The translations under genes and the position numbers were made by a program. Below are positions 1 through 7,314 of a stretch of 11,128 bases of DNA, one piece after another (within the stretch, counting starts at the first letter, position 1; every line of letters begins with the position of its first letter). Under the pieces are notes generated by a model, which was not told where the DNA came from, ran no database searches, and saw only the letters and a list, made by a program, of their open reading frames with translations. This DNA is from Acidobacteriota bacterium (lineage in GTDB: Bacteria > Acidobacteriota > Terriglobia > Terriglobales > Acidobacteriaceae). The stretch is from positions 1 through 11,128 of the forward strand of contig JAJZAL010000173.1 in the NCBI GenBank assembly GCA_021799405.1. The letters run 5' to 3'.

Positions 1-111
1 GCAGCGCCAACGGCTGGCACTACGCGCAGCTATGATGTCGTAATCGCAGGCGCCGGGACAGGCGGATTCGGAGCGGCAATGCAGGCGGCCCGCATCATCT
101 ACAGCATGTAA
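1..111 (+). pseudogene. FAD-dependent oxidoreductase, N-terminal fragment (cut by window edge and by premature stop)
   Basis: The frame starting at base 1 is open to a TAA at 109-111. It encodes a Rossmann dinucleotide-binding strand and turn, YDVVIAGAGTGGFGAAMQAA, with the GxGxxG pattern and a hydrophobic beta strand before it. Proteins of the FAD_oxidored type (PF12831-like) normally continue with a second strand ending in an acidic residue that binds the FAD ribose. Here the frame departs after QAAR into RIIYSM and stops. The gene therefore seems truncated by deletion or insertion just after the first beta-alpha unit. The true start lies left of the window or is not visible. It is more likely a remnant than a functional short protein. 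An assembly-independent frameshift cannot be excluded, but no other frame restores the expected continuation. Confidence 0.6.
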
Positions 112-179
112 ATGGCCACATCCGGGGCTGATTCTTGCGTTCATGAAGCCGCCATCTCGAGCCACAGGGATAGTGTTGT

Positions 180-427
180 CGCACGAACACTTCAGTATGT
201 GACTACCGATCTTATGTTTGGCGAATACGTCCAGGTTAAGCTCCAAGTGATGGCTATTACGGCGTTTTCGATTCTGCTGTTTACAGAATGCAGGATGCCA
301 AGTGGCTTTTTCCTTAGGGAAAAGTCACCTTGCACGATGCCAGAGATGTCAACAAGTGAATCGAAAGCGCTCTAATCAAGCTATTGACTATATCGAAAAG
401 ACTAAGCAGTCAGCTTCTCAAAAGTAA
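180..427 (+). pseudogene. Possible decayed coding remnant, unidentified
   Basis: This stretch has no intact gene, but two plus-strand frames read like degraded protein. In the frame of base 180 there are protein-like segments (YVWRIRPG, stop at 237-239, then DGYYGVFDSAVYRMQDAKW, stop at 315-317, then GKVTLHDARDVNK, stop at 357-359). A shift into the frame of base 371 gives SNQAIDYIEKTKQSASQK and a TAA at 425-427. I do not recognise the family. The pattern of in-frame stops plus a shift suits an old C-terminal gene remnant, perhaps of the same locus as the oxidoreductase fragment to the left. A competing open frame (112-375) gives a composition unlike known proteins. The call rests only on the look of the translation. 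Confidence 0.28.
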
Positions 428-495
428 GCGGATCAACTGTGATCATATGGCGTAACGTGTCGAGGAAGTGTTTTGGAATTGCTAGCTTTTGAGCT

Positions 496-1923
496 TCATG
501 TCGGTTTGTGCCTGGACATGCTGTGGTTCAGTGCTTCGGGAGAGATTGCGTTGGGGTCGACCACGCGCCCGCCGGGAACAAGAGGCACCGGGCCGCGCAG
601 AAGAGGATCATTCGTGCGCTGCATCCAGCCATCGAGCCGCGCCCGCATCTCCTTCAGCGCATCTTGTGCGTACGCTTGATTTGCGAGGTTACTATGTTCC
701 ATGGGATCGAAGACTAGGTCGTAAAGCTCCTCCTTGCTTACCAAAGGCTCTGTTTTCCATCCCTTCTCAAGCCAGAATGTTTTGCTGCCGCCGTCATCAC
801 AATTGGGCAGCACGCTGGTGGTGCGGCCATCGAATCGGCGAATGTACTTCCAGCGTCCTGTGCGAACGCACCGCTTGGGCTCATAGGCAGCGTGATATGT
901 GACTTCGGAGAATACTTCCTTGTTGATTTCGCTCTGCTCGCCCTTCAGGACGGGCATAAATGACTTTCCTTCGAGCCACGCGGGCTTTGCGATCCCCAGG
1001 TATTCACATAGTGTTGGATAAACGTCAATATTGGAGAGCATGGCATTGCATACCCTGCCGCCCGAAAAGAGCCCTGGCCCGCGCATAATGAGAGAAATAC
1101 CCATTCCGGTATCGCGAAGATCGCATTTCATTTCAGGAAAAGCGATGCCGTGGTCCGTGGTGCTGATCACTAACGTATTTTCTGCTAAGCCGCTGGCGTC
1201 GAGCGCATCCAGAACTGCGCCGACACCTTTGTCAAGTTCGCGAGCACTAGCGTGAAAGCCTGCCATGTCTCTTCGTGTTTCCGGATTGTCGGGAATAAGC
1301 GCCGGGGGCTGAATATAGTCCGGGTTGTCGACCGGTTCGGGATATTCGCGATGAGTTTCGAAGAACCCTACATCAAGAAAGAAGGGCTGTTGTGGCCGGC
1401 TGCGCAGAAACTGGACAGCGACAGGAGCAACATCGCGCGCGTGTGTACTGCGATGGGGAAGCATTTCGTCGTATCCGATCACTTTCGGATCGGCGGCAAT
1501 ATGCTGCAAGCCAGCCAGAATTGTGCGATATCCGCTTGCATGCAAAGGATGAATGATGACGCGTGAATAGTCGTTGAGGCTCCACCCAAGATGCGCCAGA
1601 CCCAACATTCCGTTTTGGTGGGGGCATTGTCCGGTCAACAAAGCCGAGCGGCTTGGCGAACAGGTTGGAGCAGCAGAAAACATCTGACGAAAGAGGATGC
1701 CTTCGTGTGCCAGACGATCAATGTTTGGAGTCGGAATGTCGTGGCCGTAAGGTCTTAAATAGCGACCCGAGTCGTGGGAGTGAATGTACAGGATATTCGG
1801 CATGGAGGAAGCTGACTCAGCTTTAAGCCTCCTTGCAGCTGCCGTTGCCGCTACTACTGCAGCGGTTCTCTCGATAAATTTGCGCCGCGATGTAGTCTTT
1901 ACCAGTTCTGTTTGAATCGCCAT
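496..1923 (-). CDS. Sulfatase 1: Tat-exported formylglycine sulfatase, heparan N-sulfatase-like subtype
   Basis: A 475-aa sulfatase of the alkaline-phosphatase superfamily that would hydrolyse sulfate esters or sulfamates in the periplasm. The N-terminus has a twin-arginine signal (TSRRKFIE, residues 11-18) followed by an Ala-rich stretch. The formylglycine motif is C88-S-P-S-R in TCSPSRSALLTGQ. The first metal-binding loop is SHDSGRYLRPYG (residues 49-60) and the second TTDHG (255-259), with Lys265 and His191 (FFETHREY) as further pocket residues. The HDSGRY loop and the AGLQH segment in place of the common GKxH resemble the N-sulfoglucosamine sulfohydrolase-like group. I chose ATG at 1923 because it places RR near the N-terminus and has a GAG-containing ribosome site five bases upstream; an in-frame TTG at 1986 would bury the Tat signal. 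It is the last gene of the operon. Exact substrate unknown. Confidence 0.9.
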   Translation of the reverse strand: MAIQTELVKTTSRRKFIERTAAVVAATAAARRLKAESASSMPNILYIHSHDSGRYLRPYGHDIPTPNIDRLAHEGILFRQMFSAAPTCSPSRSALLTGQCPHQNGMLGLAHLGWSLNDYSRVIIHPLHASGYRTILAGLQHIAADPKVIGYDEMLPHRSTHARDVAPVAVQFLRSRPQQPFFLDVGFFETHREYPEPVDNPDYIQPPALIPDNPETRRDMAGFHASARELDKGVGAVLDALDASGLAENTLVISTTDHGIAFPEMKCDLRDTGMGISLIMRGPGLFSGGRVCNAMLSNIDVYPTLCEYLGIAKPAWLEGKSFMPVLKGEQSEINKEVFSEVTYHAAYEPKRCVRTGRWKYIRRFDGRTTSVLPNCDDGGSKTFWLEKGWKTEPLVSKEELYDLVFDPMEHSNLANQAYAQDALKEMRARLDGWMQRTNDPLLRGPVPLVPGGRVVDPNAISPEALNHSMSRHKPT

Positions 1924-1998
1924 ATCTTCTCTAATCTGTCGAAGCGCTGCTGCGACGCGCTCCGCTCGGTGACAGACGCGTATCAAGAGGGAGTTGAG

Positions 1999-2035
1999 AT
2001 GATGTGAGGCCAGCGCAGCGCTGACCTCGCATCAT
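1999..2035 (-). promoter_or_regulatory. Strong intercistronic stem-loop after the receptor gene
   Basis: Bases 1999-2016 and 2018-2035 are near-perfect inverted repeats of 18 bases each around base 2017, with two non-matching positions, one of which is a G-U wobble in RNA. The element starts six bases after the receptor stop codon on the minus strand. No T-run follows it (the next minus-strand bases are CTCAACTCCC), so it is not a textbook intrinsic terminator. It may act as a partial terminator or as a 3' stabiliser that sets the ratio of receptor to sulfatase 1 mRNA. Confidence 0.6.
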
Positions 2036-2041
2036 GGCGAT

Positions 2042-5000
2042 TTAGAATACGAGCTTCGCCGCCAACTGGAGGACCCTGGCGGAGGAGCCACCCGGACCTA
2101 CAACAACGCTGCTGATGGTGCCGGCAGTCGGTGTTCCTATGGTTGAGTTGGGGATTCCAAAGTTAACGTTGTTGAAGGCATTGAATGACTCGAAGCGGAT
2201 GGTCAGTTTGGCCCGCTCGGTGATCGGAATGGTCCGGTACACTCCGATATCCGCGTCGAAATAGCGGGGGCCGATCAGAATGCCGGTTCCCGCATTTCCA
2301 AAAGTGTACTGATCGGGTGCCGCGAAGGCAGTCAGATCGAACCAGTGTCTAAAGTTTCTCTGACCCGACGGCAGGTTTCCGTTACCAGTCCGGTTGGGAC
2401 GCTGGTTACCACCCCCTGCCTGATTGGAAACATTGGCAGACAGGAAAGGAGTGAAACGGCTGCCGCTATAGGCGCTCCAGATGCCATTTATGCTCCAGCC
2501 TCCTACAACGTTCGAAAGCCACCCGTGATTGAGGAATCGCTGTTGAGGTCCGAAAGGCAGGTCATAAACATGGTTGAAGGAAAACACGAACTTATAGTCG
2601 TCCGGCGTCGGTCCCCAGTTGCAGGCGACACATTGATCGTTCTGATAGTTGCCGTTGCCTCCGCCATTGGGATTGCCGGCATCGGACAAATACGAGGCGT
2701 AGGTAAAGGAACCGCCAAAGGTGAGGCCGCTCGAATAGCGCTGCTCGATGTTCGCCTGTAGTGACTGATATTTCGAGCCACCCCAGCTTGTCACATAGGA
2801 GATGTTCACCAAATTGGGATTAATCGTGTAGTAAGGACGCCGGGGCTGAACGGCTCCCGGCCCGGGTCGCGCCTGGTTCATGTTTACGTTATTGATCAGG
2901 ATCCGATTGCCGCGAGTGCCGACATAGCTCACATTGAGCATCATGGTATTGGTGAGCTGACGCTGGATTCCCAGGCTCCAGGATGCGATGAGATCCGGCT
3001 GCAGATTCATATTCCAGGCTTGCATACTTCCTTTTGAAAGTTGGGCGGCAGTTTCACCGATGGGGGCCACAGGAACCGGCAGCCCCTGACTGATAAACTG
3101 GGCCGGCGCGGTGTTGATGCTGGTAGCGATCACCTGGCTCGTATAGTAAGGCGGGGTCTTGTACAGTTCAGCTCCGATCGCGTCTTCAAATACGTCAGAG
3201 AGTCCTGCTCCCGCGCGGATTACGGTCTTGGAATTGAGCGAATAAGCCAGGCCGAGCCGAGGATTTACTGCGCCCTTGTAGAAGTTCACCAAGCTCCGGC
3301 TGGCGCCATTCTGTCCTGCCAGCTCGAGTTGCCCAGTTGCGAGATTGAGATTGGCCCAGTGGTTGTGCTTTTCGACCCACGGTGAAATTAAATCCCAACG
3401 GAGTCCCAGGTTGACCGTCAAGCGATTGGTAACGCGCCAGTCATCCTGGGCGAATGGTGACACTTGCCAGGAGCGTATTGCAAACGGACCGTCAAGATAA
3501 GCGCGGTTCGCGGAGTCCATGGCGCCCATTGCAAAGTCGGCAAGCGCAGTTGCAGAACTTGAAGAATTCAGCTGGTTGGTGAACTGGCCGTCGAAATCGA
3601 AGGTGCCGCGATCAGGAAACCCTGAGAATCCGTTGAAGAAATGGCGTAGTGCCAAAACACCGAACTGAAGGGTCTGGTGTCCAACGATCCAGGTGAGGGA
3701 GGAGTCGGCCTGAATACTGGTCTGGGCGCTATCCTCGGGATAAGTGGTGTTATCTCCAATCTCTGACAGGCCAGAAATAGTAAATGCCGGCATGCCGCCG
3801 GATTGCGCATTGAAGTTGATTCCGGGCATCCCGAGCGCATCTGCCGTGTTGTACTTCATACCCAGCGGAGTGATCTGCGCATGCCAGCGCACCAGGGCAA
3901 GGTGAGATTCGCTCACCAGGTTGCTGCTGATCACCCTGGTGTATCCCAGCGTGGCGCTCTGATTGAAGAGCGGCTCTGACGTGCCGCCATTTGCGTTCGT
4001 AGAGAGATAGGGGCCAATCGGGATTTGGGAATTAGTGGGGGACGGAACAGCGCCAGGTACGACGAAATTGCTCTTATCGTAGTCGTAATGGACAAAAAGG
4101 TTGTCCGATTTCCGGAGGTTCTGGTCGATGCGTACGTCGAACTGGTTCGTCTGCTGCGTCTGTGGCGCATCATAGGTGAAGTTATTTACCGCATTCGCAT
4201 TGCTTGGCGCAGGTAAGAGAGACACAATCAGACCGGCCGGCTTGTCGAGATATTGCGGAGGAATCTGGTTCCCAGGAAATGGATTGCGCACGGTTGAACC
4301 GTTAACCGTTGTCGTCGAATACGGGTTATAAATAGTGGAGGGAAACGCGCTGAAATTCCCGGTCTCCACCATCTTCACCTCCGCCGGCGTAGGAATCGTG
4401 TACGTGTTTGTAATGGGCTGCGAAAAGCGAATGCCTTCGTAATCACCAAAGAAGAAGGTGTGGTCCTTCCGGATGGGCCCTCCGAAGGTTAATCCGAACT
4501 CGTTGCGATGGAATGGCGGCCTTGGAATCTTGTTGAAGTTGTTGAAGAAGTCGTTGGCGTTGAAGTCGGTGTTGCGGACGAACTCCCATAGATCGCCGTG
4601 GAATTGATTGCCGCCGGCCTTGGTGGCGACCTCGGTGACTGTTCCCGCCGCATTGCCATATTCCGCGGGATAGTTGCTGGTCAGTACACGATATTCCTGG
4701 ATCGAGTCCACAACGGGTACGATGACGAGTGTATTCAGCCACAGCATGCGATCGAAGACGCCGTCAACCTCGTAACTATTGCCGGCAGCAACTGAACCGT
4801 TCACCGAGTAGTTAGCGCCGCCACGCATTGCGTAGCCGCTCCCGCCGGCAGCCAGGTTGGCTGCTGTTCCCAGATGTGCCCCTGGTGTGAGCAATACAAG
4901 GTCAGTGAAGTCGCGGCTCGCAAGCGGGAGGGCCAACATCTGTCGTGAGTCGACTAATGATGACACGGTCGAGGTCTGCGTTTGCAGCAGAGGAGCGGCT

Positions 5001-5404
5001 CCCGTAACGGCCACCGTCTGGGTTGCCTCGCCAACTTTCAACTGCAAATCTACGGTGACTGTGGTGGCAACAGCCAACTGAACACCGGTTCGCTCCAACT
5101 GCTGGAACCCGGCCTTTGAAACAGTAATCGAGTAGCTCCCTGGAGGAAGTGCATAAGCTACATATTCACCGCTGGAATTGGTTTTGACGGCACGGGTAAA
5201 ATGAGTCGCCTCGTTCACCAAACTTACGTCTGCGTCGGGCACGACAGCGCCCGTCTGGTCTGTAACCGTGCCCGCAAGCGTTGCCGTCACCTGCGCATGT
5301 ACCGGGGTGACGGAGTATAGAAAACAGAGTCCGGCGAATGTTGCGGTCAGCATCGCCTGTAGTAAGATTCTCTTTCTCTTCTGCTCAGTTCTCACGCTGT
5401 TCAT
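2042..5404 (-). CDS. Oar-like TonB-dependent outer-membrane receptor with N-terminal carboxypeptidase-regulatory-like domain
   Basis: A 1120-aa outer-membrane protein, the usual length for this family in Acidobacteriota. Residues 1-37 are a Sec signal (basic MNSVRTEQKRKR, hydrophobic core, cleavage after VHA). Residues 40-120 form a carboxypeptidase-regulatory-like beta-sandwich (GTVTDQTGAVVPDADVSL, then GEYVAYALPPGSYSITVSKAGF). A plug-like domain follows (about 125-245; DSIQEYRVLTSNYPAEYG, GTVTEVATKAGGNQFHG). The rest is a beta barrel rich in aromatic and Asn residues, ending in LAAKLVF with the terminal Phe typical of barrel proteins. The start ATG at 5404-5402 has a very strong AGGAGG five bases upstream. 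It lies 90 bp after sulfatase 2 and 118 bp before sulfatase 1 in one orientation. In this context it probably binds or imports the sulfated substrate, energised by TonB. No SusD partner is present. Confidence 0.93.
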   Translation of the reverse strand: MNSVRTEQKRKRILLQAMLTATFAGLCFLYSVTPVHAQVTATLAGTVTDQTGAVVPDADVSLVNEATHFTRAVKTNSSGEYVAYALPPGSYSITVSKAGFQQLERTGVQLAVATTVTVDLQLKVGEATQTVAVTGAAPLLQTQTSTVSSLVDSRQMLALPLASRDFTDLVLLTPGAHLGTAANLAAGGSGYAMRGGANYSVNGSVAAGNSYEVDGVFDRMLWLNTLVIVPVVDSIQEYRVLTSNYPAEYGNAAGTVTEVATKAGGNQFHGDLWEFVRNTDFNANDFFNNFNKIPRPPFHRNEFGLTFGGPIRKDHTFFFGDYEGIRFSQPITNTYTIPTPAEVKMVETGNFSAFPSTIYNPYSTTTVNGSTVRNPFPGNQIPPQYLDKPAGLIVSLLPAPSNANAVNNFTYDAPQTQQTNQFDVRIDQNLRKSDNLFVHYDYDKSNFVVPGAVPSPTNSQIPIGPYLSTNANGGTSEPLFNQSATLGYTRVISSNLVSESHLALVRWHAQITPLGMKYNTADALGMPGINFNAQSGGMPAFTISGLSEIGDNTTYPEDSAQTSIQADSSLTWIVGHQTLQFGVLALRHFFNGFSGFPDRGTFDFDGQFTNQLNSSSSATALADFAMGAMDSANRAYLDGPFAIRSWQVSPFAQDDWRVTNRLTVNLGLRWDLISPWVEKHNHWANLNLATGQLELAGQNGASRSLVNFYKGAVNPRLGLAYSLNSKTVIRAGAGLSDVFEDAIGAELYKTPPYYTSQVIATSINTAPAQFISQGLPVPVAPIGETAAQLSKGSMQAWNMNLQPDLIASWSLGIQRQLTNTMMLNVSYVGTRGNRILINNVNMNQARPGPGAVQPRRPYYTINPNLVNISYVTSWGGSKYQSLQANIEQRYSSGLTFGGSFTYASYLSDAGNPNGGGNGNYQNDQCVACNWGPTPDDYKFVFSFNHVYDLPFGPQQRFLNHGWLSNVVGGWSINGIWSAYSGSRFTPFLSANVSNQAGGGNQRPNRTGNGNLPSGQRNFRHWFDLTAFAAPDQYTFGNAGTGILIGPRYFDADIGVYRTIPITERAKLTIRFESFNAFNNVNFGIPNSTIGTPTAGTISSVVVGPGGSSARVLQLAAKLVF

Positions 5405-5457
5405 TCGTGCCTCCTTTATTCTTGCTTTGCTTGCATGATGAGCCCGGGATGCTCCAT

Positions 5458-5490
5458 GTGCTAGTGGGCAGGTCTGCCGCTTGCCAGCAC
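5458..5490 (-). promoter_or_regulatory. Imperfect stem-loop between sulfatase 2 and receptor
   Basis: Outer arms GTGCT (5458-5462) and AGCAC (5486-5490) enclose inner arms GGCAG (5467-5471) and CTGCC (5474-5478), joined through an asymmetric internal loop. It begins four bases after the sulfatase 2 stop codon and leaves about 50 bases to the receptor ribosome-binding site. Its position mirrors the stem-loop after the receptor gene. No U-tract follows. The inner loop as drawn is too tight, so one or two inner pairs must open. Confidence 0.35.
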
Positions 5491-5494
5491 TTGC

Positions 5495-7012
5495 TTATGT
5501 TGGGCGATGCCACGCCAGTAGCCTGGCTTGCAATTCGTCGGCTTTGGAAGAGTACATCGGATCAGCGGCGAGGTTGTGTAACTCCTCGGGATCGGACTTA
5601 AGGTCATATAACTCCGGTATGTCATGAAGCCAGTAAGTGTATTTCCATTGACCGTCTCGAATCATGGCTTTCGGCTGACGGCTCCCCAAGCCGTACTCTG
5701 CATACACCGGTCCGAAGTCACGCCCATGCTGCATGTCAGCCAGCAGCGGCCGAAGGCTAATACCATCGTTTGGCTCAATCTGTTCAACACCTGCCAGTTC
5801 AGTGAGCGTTGCCGAGAGCGAAACTAAGCTCACCGGGGTCTCGCAGATCCCCGGCTTGTGACCTGGTATGCGAATCATAAGTGGCACGCCGCAGGAGCCC
5901 TCGTAGAATTGGAACTTCTGCCACAAGCCCAGATCGCCCAGCATCTCGCCATGATCGGCGGTGTAGCAGATGATCGTGTCGTTTTCCAGATTGAGTTCCT
6001 TTAATGCGCTCACAACCTGACCCAGGCAGTCGTCCATTTGCGCCAGATTTGCGTAGTAAAACGCCATGCGTTTCCGCGCTTCAGCCGGATCGCGCAGTTC
6101 CGGCGTTGCAGGAACCATGTCGATGGAGCGGACAACTTCCTTCGGCAATTTGCTCTTATCAGCCTTGCCGTAGCTGTCCGGTAACTTCATATCCTCCGCT
6201 CGGAACATCTCCGCGAAGCGCCGTGCAGGCATGAAAGGATCATGCGGCTTCAGGAACGAAGAAACCAGGAAGAAAGGCTGACTGGAGTGCCCAAAGTTGC
6301 GCAGAAAGCGCACCGATTCACGGGCTACGAAGCTCTCAAAATGGTCCTGTTCCTCAAGGGGCGATACGCCACCTACGGCCACATAACCCTGGCGGCCATC
6401 GGGAGTGCGATGGCCTTTCCACGGATCGCCTTCTTCGCTCCACAACTCTTCGATTTCCGGCAATCCGGAGCCGGAATTGGGAAACTCCAGCTCCTCGGCG
6501 TAAAGCTTTACCTTCGGGCCCAGATACTGCAACCAGTCATTGAATTCCAGTTTGTATTCGAAGCCGTGCGATTGAGCATCCACAAAATGCATCTTGCCAA
6601 TCAGCGCGGTCATATAGCCTGCCCGGTTGAAGTGGTGGGCCATCGTCAAATGAGTGGGCAGATACGGCGTGCTGTTGTTCTGCGTCTCCAGATGATGACT
6701 ATACAATCCCGTCATCATGGAAGCACGCGATGGCGCGCACACCGGATTATTGCAATAGGCGTTTGAAAACCAGACAGACTGGCCCGCCAGTGCGTCGAGG
6801 TTTGGCGTCTTAGCCACCCGGTCGCCATAGGCCCGCATGCAGCTCCGCTTATGCTGGTCAGACATCAAAAGCAGGACGTTAGGCCGCTTTCCGGCTGTCG
6901 TTTTGGGCGCCACCTGCTGAACTGGATCAGGAGTCTTGGCCTGCGCTGATCTTCCCATCGCGGCCAGCAACGACGCCACAGACGTGCCTGCCAGAAACTT
7001 CCTCCGATCCAT
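5495..7012 (-). CDS. Sulfatase 2: Tat-exported arylsulfatase/choline-sulfatase-like enzyme
   Basis: A 505-aa formylglycine sulfatase, first gene of the minus-strand operon. The N-terminus MDRRKFLAGTSVASLLAAMG is a compact Tat signal ending in SAQA (residue 25). The full active-site set is visible: metal loop MSDQHKRS (Asp52, Gln53), formylglycine Cys92 in VCAPSRASMMTG, Lys140 and His142 in GKMHF, Lys255 and His257 in FLKPHDPF, Asp353-His354 in TADHGEMLGD and Lys366 in LWQK. The C-terminal ELYDLKSDPEELHNLA segment is common to the family. These residues predict a catalytically complete periplasmic sulfatase, provided a formylglycine-generating enzyme is encoded elsewhere. The start ATG at 7012-7010 has CAGGAG six bases upstream. 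The SDQ loop resembles choline-sulfatase and related esterases; the actual substrate, perhaps a sulfated sugar given the receptor next door, is not readable from sequence. Confidence 0.93.
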   Translation of the reverse strand: MDRRKFLAGTSVASLLAAMGRSAQAKTPDPVQQVAPKTTAGKRPNVLLLMSDQHKRSCMRAYGDRVAKTPNLDALAGQSVWFSNAYCNNPVCAPSRASMMTGLYSHHLETQNNSTPYLPTHLTMAHHFNRAGYMTALIGKMHFVDAQSHGFEYKLEFNDWLQYLGPKVKLYAEELEFPNSGSGLPEIEELWSEEGDPWKGHRTPDGRQGYVAVGGVSPLEEQDHFESFVARESVRFLRNFGHSSQPFFLVSSFLKPHDPFMPARRFAEMFRAEDMKLPDSYGKADKSKLPKEVVRSIDMVPATPELRDPAEARKRMAFYYANLAQMDDCLGQVVSALKELNLENDTIICYTADHGEMLGDLGLWQKFQFYEGSCGVPLMIRIPGHKPGICETPVSLVSLSATLTELAGVEQIEPNDGISLRPLLADMQHGRDFGPVYAEYGLGSRQPKAMIRDGQWKYTYWLHDIPELYDLKSDPEELHNLAADPMYSSKADELQARLLAWHRPT

Positions 7013-7155
7013 CCCATTCTCCTGTGTTTTCTTTTCTTCAGGGGGTATCCAAGCGGTCTCCGAAGAGCCTCAAGAAGCGTGGTTGCAGCCATCAGACCTT
7101 GTATAGGTGGAAACACGGTTAAGAGCTATGCTAAAGGTCGCGCATTGGCGATAAC

Positions 7156-7161
7156 ATTATA
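7156..7161 (-). promoter_or_regulatory. Candidate -10 box of the sulfatase 2-receptor-sulfatase 1 operon
   Basis: On the minus strand these bases read TATAAT, the exact consensus. No good -35 lies 16-18 bases upstream (the hexamers there read ATCAGC, GATCAG or CGATCA), which fits an activator-dependent promoter. The region where a -35 would lie is occupied by the GCGAT inverted pair. Transcription would start near 7149 and leave a leader of about 135 bases. Confidence 0.35.
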
Positions 7162-7170
7162 TGAATCAGT

Positions 7171-7186
7171 GCGATAAGCTGATCGC
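7171..7186. promoter_or_regulatory. Inverted GCGAT half-sites overlapping the -35 region of the operon
   Basis: GCGAT (7171-7175) and ATCGC (7182-7186) form an inverted pair with a six-base AAGCTG spacer. The pair sits 10-25 bases upstream of the minus-strand TATAAT. A second GCGATAA at 7148-7154 is a direct repeat of the left half-site, 23 bases away, about two helical turns. This arrangement would suit binding of a dimeric winged-helix regulator, but chance short repeats are possible. Confidence 0.35.
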
Positions 7187-7197
7187 CCAGCTTCAGC

Positions 7198-7212
7198 TTT
7201 ACACGGTGTAAA
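7198..7212. promoter_or_regulatory. 15-bp perfect palindrome, operator candidate
   Basis: TTTACAC (7198-7204), one central G, and GTGTAAA (7206-7212) are exact inverted repeats. The site lies about 100 bases upstream of the regulator start and 40 bases upstream of the operon -10. Its size and symmetry are those of a transcription-factor operator. A partial match (ACACGGT) occurs at 7113-7119. Confidence 0.5.
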
Positions 7213-7314
7213 CTGCCTTTGCAGTGCCCGAATGAATTTGTTTGCCTGCTCTGATCCCGCGTGGTAGACTTCCGCTCTAAAAAGTTTTGGACGAGGACCA
7301 CTACGGAGTTACAA

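Larger units (their letters stand above)
7013..7314. promoter_or_regulatory. Divergent control region between the operon and the regulator gene
   Basis: This 302-bp gap separates the start of sulfatase 2 (minus) from the start of the regulator (plus). Both transcription units must begin here or nearby. It contains a consensus -10 facing the operon (7156-7161), an inverted pair of GCGAT half-sites, a 15-bp perfect palindrome (7198-7212) and two GCGATAA direct repeats 23 bases apart (7148-7154 and 7171-7177). The 15-bp palindrome and the half-sites are listed separately. I see no small gene or RNA signature here. Confidence 0.6.

Noticed and set aside
112..375. Open plus-strand frame of 87 codons after the oxidoreductase fragment
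   Set aside because: No ribosome site and no recognisable domain; a competing frame gives more protein-like segments.
489..902. Open plus-strand frame of 137 codons opposite the 3' end of sulfatase 1
   Set aside because: Arg/Cys/Trp-rich composition typical of antisense readings; sulfatase 1 explains the bases.
1924..1986. Upstream TTG start for sulfatase 1
   Set aside because: It would put 21 charged residues before the Tat signal and has no ribosome-binding site; ATG 1923 fits better.
2345..2761. Open plus-strand frame of 138 codons inside the receptor gene
   Set aside because: Antisense shadow of the receptor coding sequence; no ribosome site and low-complexity basic composition.
6242..6766. 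Open plus-strand frame of 174 codons inside sulfatase 2
   Set aside because: Antisense to a gene with a complete sulfatase active site; no family signature of its own.
7113..7207. ACACGGT direct repeat (7113-7119 and 7201-7207) as a second operator
   Set aside because: Only seven bases match and the first copy lacks the palindromic partner; chance is a sufficient explanation.
7261..7314. Upstream GTG start for the regulator
   Set aside because: No ribosome site before it, whereas ATG 7315 has GGAG at six bases.
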